In this document: positions 1 through 6,309 of the stretch, piece after piece | Layout: each line of letters begins with the position of its first letter | Numbering within the stretch: the first letter of the stretch is position 1 | Source: Pseudarthrobacter sp. | GTDB lineage: Bacteria > Actinomycetota > Actinomycetes > Actinomycetales > Micrococcaceae | Length of the DNA stretch: 6,801 nucleotides | NCBI GenBank assembly: GCA_013362385.1 | Contig: JABFWC010000400.1 | Location: forward strand, 1 to 6,801 | Direction of reading: 5' to 3' | Translations under genes and position numbers: made by a program | The notes under the pieces: model-generated | Database searches by the model: none | What the model saw: only the letters and a program-made list of their open reading frames with translations | Told to the model about the DNA's origin: nothing

Positions 1-396
<396 letters not shown>

Positions 397-404
397 CCGC
401 TAGC

Positions 405-1187
405 TCAGCCGGGCAGCACCGCCGACCACCCGCCGTCGACCATGAGGTTGGCGCCGGTCACGTAGGAGGCCTCGTCCGAGGCCAGGAACAGCGCGCACCT
501 GGCAACCTCCTCCGGCGCACCGATCCGGCCCAGCGGGATGCTGCCGGCGATGGTCCGCATGGGGTGGTCGGGAGCGAGCAGATTGCCTTCGGTCGCTGCG
601 GTGCGGATCATCCCGGGGCTGACGGCGTTGACCCGCAGCCCATGGGGCGCCCCCTCCGCCGCGAGCTGTTTGGTCATCGCCACCACGGCGCCCTTGCTGG
701 CTGTGTGCGCAAGCCGGCCGTTGGTCATGGACCCGGTGACTCCTGCCGTGGAGCCCACCAGCACGATCGCGGCGTTCGGCACCTGGACCAGCTGGGGCCA
801 GAAGTATTTGACCGGCAGGAACACCACGTCCATCTCGTGCTCAACGTTCCACTTCCAGTCGGCAAAGGTGAGCTGATCCACCGGGGCGAACCGGGTGACG
901 GCGGCGTTGGCGTAGAGGATGTGCACCTGGCCGTGTTCCGTGGCGGCGCCCGCCGCCCATGCTGCCACCGCGGCCTCGTCGGTCAGGTCGACCCGGCTGC
1001 TGCTCATCCTGCCCCCGGCGTCGGTAACCGCTTCGACCGTGGCCGCGCCGCCGTCGTCGTCCATGTCGCAGCCCACCACCAGCGCGCCTGCCTCAGCGAA
1101 GGCGAGGGCCGCGGCCCTGCCCTGGCCGCTGGCCGTTCCGGTGATGACGGCGGTCTTGCCGGCCAGGCGCTGGCTGGAAGCGGGCAT
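405..1187 (-). CDS. SDR-family oxidoreductase with His in place of the catalytic Tyr
   Basis: The product is 260 residues, normal for a classical SDR. It has the cofactor loop TGTASGQG (16-23), an acidic D41 at the end of the second strand (which in this family favours NAD(H) over NADP(H)), an NAA motif at 94-96 where NAG is usual, N114 of the catalytic tetrad, S146 in VLVGSTAG, VNAVSPGM after the active site, and the C-terminal YVTGANLMVDGG. The active-site YxxxK reads H161-TAS-K165: codon 161 (bases 705-707) is CAC, one transition from TAC. The S-to-H spacing is 15 residues, slightly longer than usual. The protein may therefore have low or altered activity, use His as the acid/base, or be a non-catalytic SDR. 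The ATG at 1187 has a good ribosome binding site, GAGGAAGGAA, 5 nt upstream. It lies 70 bp downstream of the LysR gene on the same strand. Family membership is sure; catalytic function is not. Confidence 0.92.
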   Translation of the reverse strand: MPASSQRLAGKTAVITGTASGQGRAAALAFAEAGALVVGCDMDDDGGAATVEAVTDAGGRMSSSRVDLTDEAAVAAWAAGAATEHGQVHILYANAAVTRFAPVDQLTFADWKWNVEHEMDVVFLPVKYFWPQLVQVPNAAIVLVGSTAGVTGSMTNGRLAHTASKGAVVAMTKQLAAEGAPHGLRVNAVSPGMIRTAATEGNLLAPDHPMRTIAGSIPLGRIGAPEEVARCALFLASDEASYVTGANLMVDGGWSAVLPG

Positions 1188-1192
1188 GCTGG

Positions 1193-1200
1193 TTCCTTCC
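1193..1200 (-). promoter_or_regulatory. Ribosome binding site of the complete SDR gene
   Basis: On the minus strand GGAAGGAA, preceded by GA, lies 5 nt before the ATG at 1187. It fixes the start of the SDR and shows that the gene can be translated independently of the LysR gene 70 bp upstream. Confidence 0.7.
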
Positions 1201-1242
1201 TCGAGAGTCCTTAAGACTGTCGCAGCGAACGGCCGGCCGGGG

Positions 1243-1252
1243 AACCGCGGTT
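1243..1252. repeat. Perfect 10-bp palindrome AACCGCGGTT in the LysR-SDR gap
   Basis: AACCGCGGTT lies 5 bp beyond the LysR stop codon, in the 70-bp gap before the SDR gene, and is followed by a GGCCGGCC-rich stretch. The symmetry could be an operator half-site pair or part of a small hairpin, but there is no T tract, so it is not a standard terminator. In DNA this GC-rich a 10-bp palindrome can occur by chance. Confidence 0.3.
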
Positions 1253-1257
1253 GGCGT

Positions 1258-2214
1258 CTAGGTGGTATCCGCCGCGTGGATGGTCAGCGGGTGTGCCTTG
1301 GCCGGAAAGAGCTCATGCAGCCGCGCGCACGAACGCTGCACCACAGACCGCAGCCAGACGCTGGCCGGATCCTCCGCCTGGGACGGGTGCCAGTACATGG
1401 CCTCCACCAGGGACGCCTCGGCGTCGTCGGCGAACCGCAGCACGGCGATCTTGGCGCCGCGCTGGGCCCGGCCGGCCAGCATGCCGGGCACCAGCGCCAC
1501 CAGGTCTGTCCCCTCGACCAGCAGGGGCAGGGACAGGAACCCGGCCACCACCGCGGCCACGCGGCGCTGGATCCCCCGCGACTCGAACAGCTTGTCGGCC
1601 GGGGTGCTGATGCCCTCGCCGAAATAGCCGACGGCGTGGGGAACCGTGGCGAGGTCGGCCAGGCTGAGCCGGGGCTGCCGGAGCAGGGGATTCGCGGCGT
1701 CCGCGACCGCCACGAAGCTGTCCCGGAAGAGCTGCCTGCTGGTCCCTTGCAGGCTGTACCCCGTGGGACCAACGAGCAGGTCCATTTTTGAATAATCGGC
1801 CATCTGGCCCTGGATCCCGGAGGTGGGAACGAAGTCCACGGCGACGCCGGGAGCCTCCTCCCCCAGGATGCCGCGCAGCGGGCCGACGATCAGCGCAGCG
1901 GCATAGTCGGAGGCCGCGATCACGAACTCCCGCTCGCTGGTGGCCGGGTCGAAACCCGAGCGGACGCGGGTGGCCCGCTGGATGTGCAGCATCGCTTCAT
2001 CAACCAGCGGCACCAGGGACTGCGCGAAGGGCGTGAGCTCGTAGGTGCGGCCGTTGCGGACCAGGAGCTCGTCGTCGAAATGGCGCCGGAGCCTGGCCAT
2101 GGCCGCGCTGGTGGCCGGCTGGCTTAGCTGGAGCCGCTCGGCGGCCCTGGTGATGTTCCGCAGCTCGAGCAGGACCTGCAGGTGGGGCAGCAGGTTCAGG
2201 TCCAGGTTCTTCAT
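1258..2214 (-). CDS. LysR-family transcriptional regulator
   Basis: This is a 318-residue DNA-binding regulator, a typical LysR length. The N-terminal winged helix-turn-helix spans about residues 4-62: the core is NITRAAERLQLSQPATSAAM, followed by the wing FDDELLVRNGRTYELTP. The DLNLL opening and the wing are in the style of the NodD/NahR/LinR branch. From about residue 88 to 300 there is a two-lobe periplasmic-binding-protein-like effector domain, beginning EFVIAASDYAAALIVGPL; the ligand cannot be predicted. I chose the ATG at 2214. A GTG at 2220 in the same frame would add two residues, but neither has a Shine-Dalgarno sequence. A TAACCT hexamer ends 6 nt before the ATG, which suggests a leaderless mRNA. 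The gene sits 38 bp after the flavoprotein gene on the same strand, so it probably controls this locus. This is unlike the common LysR arrangement, where the regulator is divergent from its target. Confidence 0.93.
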   Translation of the reverse strand: MKNLDLNLLPHLQVLLELRNITRAAERLQLSQPATSAAMARLRRHFDDELLVRNGRTYELTPFAQSLVPLVDEAMLHIQRATRVRSGFDPATSEREFVIAASDYAAALIVGPLRGILGEEAPGVAVDFVPTSGIQGQMADYSKMDLLVGPTGYSLQGTSRQLFRDSFVAVADAANPLLRQPRLSLADLATVPHAVGYFGEGISTPADKLFESRGIQRRVAAVVAGFLSLPLLVEGTDLVALVPGMLAGRAQRGAKIAVLRFADDAEASLVEAMYWHPSQAEDPASVWLRSVVQRSCARLHELFPAKAHPLTIHAADTT

Positions 2215-2220
2215 ACCCAC

Positions 2221-2226
2221 AGGTTA
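2221..2226 (-). promoter_or_regulatory. Possible -10 box for a leaderless LysR transcript
   Basis: On the minus strand, TAACCT (matching the actinobacterial TANNNT pattern) is followed by 6 nt and then the ATG at 2214, so transcription would begin at or next to the start codon. No ribosome binding site precedes either candidate start, which agrees with leaderless translation. No convincing -35 box is visible at 16-18 bp. This is inference from pattern only. Confidence 0.4.
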
Positions 2227-2227
2227 G

Positions 2228-2238
2228 CCGTGCCACGG
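2228..2238. repeat. 11-bp palindrome CCGTGCCACGG upstream of the LysR gene
   Basis: Two 5-bp arms, CCGTG and CACGG, flank a single C directly next to the proposed -10 box of the LysR gene. The position would suit an operator for autoregulation. It does not have the T-N11-A form typical of LysR sites, so the binding protein is unknown and chance is possible. Confidence 0.3.
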
Positions 2239-2252
2239 GCCTCCGCTGCGGC

Positions 2253-3830
2253 TCAGGCGCTGCCGGAACCCAGCTCCTCGGCAGCCCTGCGGGCGCCGCG
2301 GACTGCGATGGCCACGCTCATCAGCGTGGGGTTCATTGCCGTCGCCGTCGGGATGAGCGCGTTGCCGCCCACCACCAGGTTCTCGTAGCCCCACACGCGG
2401 GACCAGGGGTCCGCCACGGAGGTGCCGTCATCCGTCTCCCCCATCCGCATGGTGCCCTGGTAGTGCAGGCTGGAGCCGTTCGGCATGAGGCGCGGCTCGG
2501 CCACGAAGACGCCGAGGGCTTTCCCGGCACGGCGCAGCCGCTCGGTGGCCTCGGCGATCTCCTTTTCTTCCCGCTCGGTGAGCGCGTATTCGATGGTCAT
2601 GTTCGGGAAGCCCCGGTAGTCCGCCTCGTTGTCGTCGAAGGTGACTGCGTCCTCGAAGCGGGGCTGCTTGCGCATGCCGTAGCCCATGTTGACGTAGCCC
2701 CATCGGTTGTCGGCGTACGGGGTTCCGGGCTCCATCGGAAACGGGGTCGATTCGGAGTACATCACCTGCACCGAGAAGGGGTGGTCCGGCTCGGAGAAGG
2801 GAATGCGGTTCACTGCCGCCACCGGATCGGCGGGGTTCTGCGCCCGGCGGGCGAGTTCGGCCTGGAGGTCCTCCTCCGTAGCGAAGCGGCCCATCTTTTC
2901 GGCATCAAGCGCCACGGTGGAGATGACCACCGGGTGCTCGGTCAGGTAGTGGCCCAGGGCCTGCGGCCGGATGCCGGAGGCCCATAAAAGCTGGGGCGAG
3001 CGGAAGGCATCGGCGGCCACCACCACCACGTCAGCCGCCACGAACGACTCCTCCCCCGTACGGAGGTCCTGGACGGTGACGCCTGCAGCGCGGTTTCCGT
3101 CCAGTTCCACGCGGCGCACGAGGGAAAGGTCCCGGAGTTCGAACCGTTTGGACAGGGGGCTGCCCTTGTCCACGAGGGGCCCAAGGACGACGTCGGCGCC
3201 CGCCCAGCGCACGGACCCGTCCGGCTGCGGATCCCCCGCCACCGGAAGGGTGCTGACACCGTAGCCTTCGGGCAGTTCCGCGCCGAACTCCTCGTCCAGC
3301 AGCGAGCGGATGGCTTCCCCGACCCTTGAGTCGGCGAACGCGGCGTTGTGGACGTGGAGCAGGCCCTTGGCCTCCTCGATCAGCCCGTCCCATTCGTCGT
3401 CGCCGATGAAGGCGACCTTTTCGCTGAAGGCGGGCGACGGCGTCGCGCAGGTCCAGTGCGCACCCTGGCCGCCGACGTTGGTCGCGGCGGCCGCTGCCGG
3501 GAAGGACGGCGCGTGGGCGGAGCCGGTCCCGCCGAAGTCGAGCAGGTGCGTGCCCTGGCGTGCGGTGAACATCCCCTCGGTGACAGTTGCTGCGGGGATG
3601 CCCAGCGATTCCCGGTAGGCCCCGGCCTGCGGTCCCTGCGACATCTCGCGGGCGCGCGCCTTTTCCGCGGGGTCCGGGATGTTGCGGACGCTCTCGCCGG
3701 GGACGGCGGTCAGCTGCGGGCCGGCTTCGAACATCACCACCCGGGCTTCCGGGAGCTGCTCCAGCAGCTTGCGGGCATAGGTGGAGCCGATGGGTCCGCT
3801 GCCGACGACGGCAATGGTGGCGTTGGACAT
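2253..3830 (-). CDS. GMC-family FAD oxidoreductase, pyranose 2-oxidase / glycoside 3-oxidase-like
   Basis: This is a 525-residue flavoprotein with no signal peptide, so it is probably cytoplasmic. The N-terminus holds the dinucleotide-binding loop GSGPIG (10-15) and the ribose-binding acidic residue E35 in VVMFEAGP. NVGGQGAHWTCATP (118-131) matches the segment of pyranose oxidases whose histidine (here H125) carries covalent FAD in fungal enzymes; bacterial relatives have been described with non-covalent FAD. The C-terminal GMC domain has the active-site pair H456 (SSLHYQG) and N500 (TAMNPTLMS). Their 44-residue spacing fits the His/Asn pair of bacterial pyranose oxidases and glycoside 3-oxidases. 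The likely reaction is oxidation of a ring hydroxyl of a sugar or glycoside, reducing O2 or another acceptor. The ATG at 3830 has a strong AAAGGAG site 5 nt upstream. It lies 16 bp after the transporter gene, almost certainly in the same operon. The family call is firm; the substrate and the carbon oxidised (C2 or C3) are not established. Confidence 0.88.
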   Translation of the reverse strand: MSNATIAVVGSGPIGSTYARKLLEQLPEARVVMFEAGPQLTAVPGESVRNIPDPAEKARAREMSQGPQAGAYRESLGIPAATVTEGMFTARQGTHLLDFGGTGSAHAPSFPAAAAATNVGGQGAHWTCATPSPAFSEKVAFIGDDEWDGLIEEAKGLLHVHNAAFADSRVGEAIRSLLDEEFGAELPEGYGVSTLPVAGDPQPDGSVRWAGADVVLGPLVDKGSPLSKRFELRDLSLVRRVELDGNRAAGVTVQDLRTGEESFVAADVVVVAADAFRSPQLLWASGIRPQALGHYLTEHPVVISTVALDAEKMGRFATEEDLQAELARRAQNPADPVAAVNRIPFSEPDHPFSVQVMYSESTPFPMEPGTPYADNRWGYVNMGYGMRKQPRFEDAVTFDDNEADYRGFPNMTIEYALTEREEKEIAEATERLRRAGKALGVFVAEPRLMPNGSSLHYQGTMRMGETDDGTSVADPWSRVWGYENLVVGGNALIPTATAMNPTLMSVAIAVRGARRAAEELGSGSA

Positions 3831-3835
3831 GATGT

Positions 3836-3842
3836 CTCCTTT
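3836..3842 (-). promoter_or_regulatory. Strong ribosome binding site of the flavoprotein gene
   Basis: On the minus strand AAAGGAG lies 5 nt before the ATG at 3830, inside the 16-bp gap after the transporter stop codon. It is the strongest Shine-Dalgarno match in the window and suggests the flavoprotein is translated more efficiently than the transporter, which has no clear site. Confidence 0.75.
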
Positions 3843-3846
3843 GAAA

Positions 3847-5334
3847 TCAGGCCGGGAGGGATTCGGAAGGGGTGCGGGCGGGAACGGGTTCGTCGGAAAG
3901 GCGGCCGTGCGGGAGCAGGATGGCGGCCACGATTCCCAGGGCGTAGGCGGCTGCGAGGGCGAGGAAGATGGGGGTGAACACGGTGCCGTAGATCTGGGCG
4001 ATGCCGGCCTGGACTTCCGGCGCCGCCCCGTGCACGAACTGGGGGGTCAGCGTTGCCGCGTCAAGTCCTGCGGGCAGGAGGGCAGCGACGCCGGAGCCGA
4101 CCACGCCGCCGATGACCGCCGTCGCCACCGTCGATCCCACCTGGCGGACCAGGTTGATGGTCGCGGTGATGGTGCCGGTCTGGCTGGCAGGTGCGGCGCC
4201 CTGGACGACGGCCACTATCAGGCTCATGAACGCGCCCGTTCCCATGCCCACAGCCGCCATGACGATCATGGGCGCCCAAAGCGGAAGCCCGGCGGGCAGC
4301 AGTGCCATCACCAGGAGTCCGCCCGCCCCCAGCACGGTGCCTGCGATGGGGAAGACCCGGTACCGGCCGGTGCGGCTGGCCAGCCAGCCGGTGAGCAGGT
4401 TGCTGGCCAGCATGCCGAAGACGGTGGCGATGGGGACGAGGCCGGACACGGTGGCGCTGGTGCGGTAGGCCATTTGGAAGTACGTGGGCAGGTAGGCGGT
4501 GATGGAGAAGAGCCCGACGCCGATGATCGCCGAGAGTGCCGTGCCTACAGCAATCGTTCGGTTGGCGAAGAATTGGAGCGGCACGATGGGCTCGGGGGCA
4601 CGCCGCTCGATCAGGAAGAAGGCAATGAAGCCCAGGAGGCTGACGGCGAGCGCGGTCCCGGCAGAGCCGGGCTGCGCCACAGCCCAGGAGGCGGTGAGGA
4701 CCAGCGCCACCAGGGCAGCGGTGAAAACCACCGCCCCGGCGAGGTCAAAGTGGCCGGGCGCGGGGCCCGGTTCCACGTGCGGCACGGCGGCCAGGGCGAG
4801 GGCCAGGGCAGCGGCACCCACCGGCAGGTTGATCCAAAACACCCATTGCCAGCCCAAGTAGTCAGTGATGGCACCGCCCAGGACGGGACCCACCAGGATG
4901 GCTATGGGAAACGCCGCGCCGATCACGGCCATGTAGCGGGGCCGTTCGCGCTGGGTAGTGACGCGGGCAATGATGGTCTGCGACATCAGCTGGAGACCCG
5001 CGGAGCTCATGCCCTGCAGGACGCGGGCGGCGATGAGCCACGCCATGTCCGCAGCGAAGCCGCAGGCCAATGAGGCGGCCAGGAACACCACCAGGGACGC
5101 GAGGAAGATCCGGCGTGCGCCCAGGACGTCCCCGAGCTTGCCGAGCACGGGAAGCAGCACGGTGCTGGCCAGGGTGTATCCCACTACCACCCAGCTCATC
5201 AGCTGCAGCGCACCGAGCTCTCCGGAGATGGTGGCCAGGGATGTGGAGACCACCGTGTGGTCCAGCGCCCCGAGGAAGGAAACAGTCAACAGGGAGGCGA
5301 CGAGGAGGCGGAGCCTGACAGGCGATAGTTGCAT
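3847..5334 (-). CDS. MFS transporter, DHA2 (EmrB/QacA-like) 14-helix family
   Basis: This is a 495-residue polytopic membrane protein, the length expected of a 14-helix drug:H+ antiporter-2 member. Helix 1 (about 8-30) carries the DHA2 signature GALDHTVVST with D25. Motif A, GKLGDVLGARR (65-75), follows helix 2. Motif B lies around R104 (ARVLQGMSSAG), and motif C is GPVLGG (149-154), the feature of proton-coupled exporters, followed by GWQWVFWINLPVG. Hydrophobic segments continue to about residue 475, then a short polar tail ends at the TGA at 3847. The family mostly exports drugs and other organic compounds; here, next to a sugar-oxidising flavoprotein, it may move a glycoside, an aglycone or an oxidised product, and direction cannot be told. 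The ATG at 5334 is the first start codon after an in-frame TGA upstream, but it has no Shine-Dalgarno sequence. It is probably the first gene of the operon with the flavoprotein. Confidence 0.93.
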   Translation of the reverse strand: MQLSPVRLRLLVASLLTVSFLGALDHTVVSTSLATISGELGALQLMSWVVVGYTLASTVLLPVLGKLGDVLGARRIFLASLVVFLAASLACGFAADMAWLIAARVLQGMSSAGLQLMSQTIIARVTTQRERPRYMAVIGAAFPIAILVGPVLGGAITDYLGWQWVFWINLPVGAAALALALAAVPHVEPGPAPGHFDLAGAVVFTAALVALVLTASWAVAQPGSAGTALAVSLLGFIAFFLIERRAPEPIVPLQFFANRTIAVGTALSAIIGVGLFSITAYLPTYFQMAYRTSATVSGLVPIATVFGMLASNLLTGWLASRTGRYRVFPIAGTVLGAGGLLVMALLPAGLPLWAPMIVMAAVGMGTGAFMSLIVAVVQGAAPASQTGTITATINLVRQVGSTVATAVIGGVVGSGVAALLPAGLDAATLTPQFVHGAAPEVQAGIAQIYGTVFTPIFLALAAAYALGIVAAILLPHGRLSDEPVPARTPSESLPA

Positions 5335-5342
5335 GTGATCTA

Positions 5343-5356
5343 CCCGAACGATCGGG
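5343..5356. promoter_or_regulatory. Inverted repeat in the transporter leader, possible operator
   Basis: CCCGA-ACGA-TCGGG lies 8 bp before the transporter start codon, with 5-bp perfect arms and a 4-base spacer. It could be a repressor operator (TetR-type operators often look like this) or an RNA hairpin masking the translation start, which has no clear ribosome binding site. No TetR-like gene is in the window. Confidence 0.4.
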
Positions 5357-5391
5357 CCGTCGACGCGACGTGGTGTGCCTCCGCCGCAGCA

Positions 5392-6309
5392 TCACGACGG
5401 AGAACGGGTCCCAGGGGAACCCCGGCGCCACTTCCGAGCATACCGAGACTTAGGTCGTAAAGCAACAAAAGATTGCCTGCTTTCAACATCTCCCCCGCCT
5501 TGCGGGATTCCCAGCAGCTCCCTGGCGAGCGACATGTCCTCCATCAGTTCCTCCAGGTCAGCCACGGACTCCCCCAACGAGAGCGCCTCGATCGCCCTGC
5601 GCAGCGCGAGGCGTGGCGACGACTCGTAACGCTGCGGTGCCCGCATGGTTCCGTCCGCCGTCGACGTCTCCAGCCGGACCAGCCCGGCAGGCTCATCCAG
5701 GACCAACTCCGTGCGCACCTCGCCGAGGGCCAGCACCTGCAGGAGGCCTCCGCCGTCGGGTCCGCTGAGCACGGTCCCCAGAAGCGTGGCAGGCCTTGAC
5801 CCACCCTCCGCGGCTGCGGCATCCAAGAGCGCCATCCGGCCCTGGGCGGTAGAGCGGCCTGCCACGAGGGCCACCGGCCCCTGGGCAAGGGAGCGCACCC
5901 AGCCAACCCCGTCACGGATCACCTCGTCCAGCCCCGCAACCGGGGCAGCACACTCAACTGTGATGATCCGCGCCGGCCTCCCCCGCCTCGCCCCGACGGA
6001 ATCGGATACCAGGTCGGGGCGCAGCCGGGGCCGTTCCACCACCACGGGGATGTCCGCGGCCGGTCCCTGCCAGGAGCGGGCATCAAGGGATTCGCCCGGG
6101 AGCATCTTCGGGTCGGCGATGACAACCGCGGCGGCGCCCTGGTCCCGGGCCGCCAGCAGGCCCTGCCACCAGTTCCCGGAGCCAGGGATCACAGCCACCG
6201 CTCCGCGCACGTCACTGGCAAGGACGGCACTGAGGGGAAGTCCGGCTGCGGCAGTGAGGTAGGACGGTGACGCGGTGCAGACGCCCACCCTGGAGCCGTG
6301 CATCATCAC
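5392..6309 (-). CDS. Hypothetical protein, possible degenerate Gfo/Idh/MocA-like oxidoreductase
   Basis: The product has 305 residues and I do not recognise a named family with confidence. The overall pattern resembles Gfo/Idh/MocA dehydrogenases. It starts RVGVCTASP (7-15), where the GxGxxG loop would be but is absent. AVAVIPGSGNWWQGLLAARD (37-56) then sits where the family has its ATP..H helix, and VVIADP (62-67) sits where the EKP motif should be, so the catalytic lysine is missing. The C-terminal half has beta-rich segments and ends in an Ala/Leu-rich helical stretch (about 235-270) like that family. If this reading is right it is a non-catalytic relative. The GTG at 6309 (ATGs at 6306 and 6303 also possible) overlaps the upstream gene by 4 bp and has AAGGAG 7 nt before it. 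The last ~30 residues are basic, use A/T-ending codons and contain the downstream promoter, suggesting a lost stop or a frameshift (see findings). Confidence 0.75.
   Translation of the reverse strand: MMMHGSRVGVCTASPSYLTAAAGLPLSAVLASDVRGAVAVIPGSGNWWQGLLAARDQGAAAVVIADPKMLPGESLDARSWQGPAADIPVVVERPRLRPDLVSDSVGARRGRPARIITVECAAPVAGLDEVIRDGVGWVRSLAQGPVALVAGRSTAQGRMALLDAAAAEGGSRPATLLGTVLSGPDGGGLLQVLALGEVRTELVLDEPAGLVRLETSTADGTMRAPQRYESSPRLALRRAIEALSLGESVADLEELMEDMSLARELLGIPQGGGDVESRQSFVALRPKSRYARKWRRGSPGTRSPS
5437..5465 (-). promoter_or_regulatory. Predicted promoter of the transporter-flavoprotein operon
   Basis: On the minus strand TTGCTT (5460-5465) and TATGCT (5437-5442) are separated by 17 bp, giving 3/6 and 4/6 matches to sigma-70-type -35 and -10 boxes. 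The start of transcription would be near 5430, leaving a leader of about 96 nt before the transporter ATG. The surrounding 5437-5490 stretch is the most AT-rich in the window, which supports a promoter, although it lies within the 3' end of the preceding open frame. Confidence 0.5.

Noticed and set aside
919..1791. A 290-residue + strand open frame across the SDR start and the LysR gene
   Set aside because: It is antisense to two well-supported genes, has no recognisable domain and reads as a composition artefact.
2218..2220. GTG at 2220 as the LysR start
   Set aside because: It adds only two residues, has no ribosome binding site, and lies directly against the TAACCT box, too close for a transcript to include it. 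ATG 2214 fits better, though this is not proven.
4786..4815. Short GGCGAGGGCCAGGGC-type repetition within the transporter
   Set aside because: It encodes an alanine/leucine-rich membrane helix; it is codon-driven local repetition, not a separate repeat element.
3781..5073. A 430-residue + strand open frame opposite the transporter
   Set aside because: It is rich in Gly, His, Asp and Gln, which is what the complement of membrane-protein codons gives in GC-rich DNA. The minus-strand frame has clear MFS motifs.
5411..5429. GC-rich symmetric stretch (GGGGAACCCC then GGCGCC) as a rho-independent terminator of the 305-residue gene
   Set aside because: The loop would be only 2 bases and there is no T tract on either strand, so it is not a convincing terminator.
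4862..5431. A 189-residue minus-strand open frame overlapping the transporter start
   Set aside because: It is out of frame with the transporter over nearly all its length, rich in Arg/Pro/Gly, and has no motif or ribosome binding site.
5645..6262. A 205-residue + strand open frame opposite the 305-residue gene
   Set aside because: It has Ser/Thr/Ala/Arg-rich low-complexity content and no domain. The minus-strand frame is coupled to its upstream neighbour and has a ribosome binding site, so it is the better gene.
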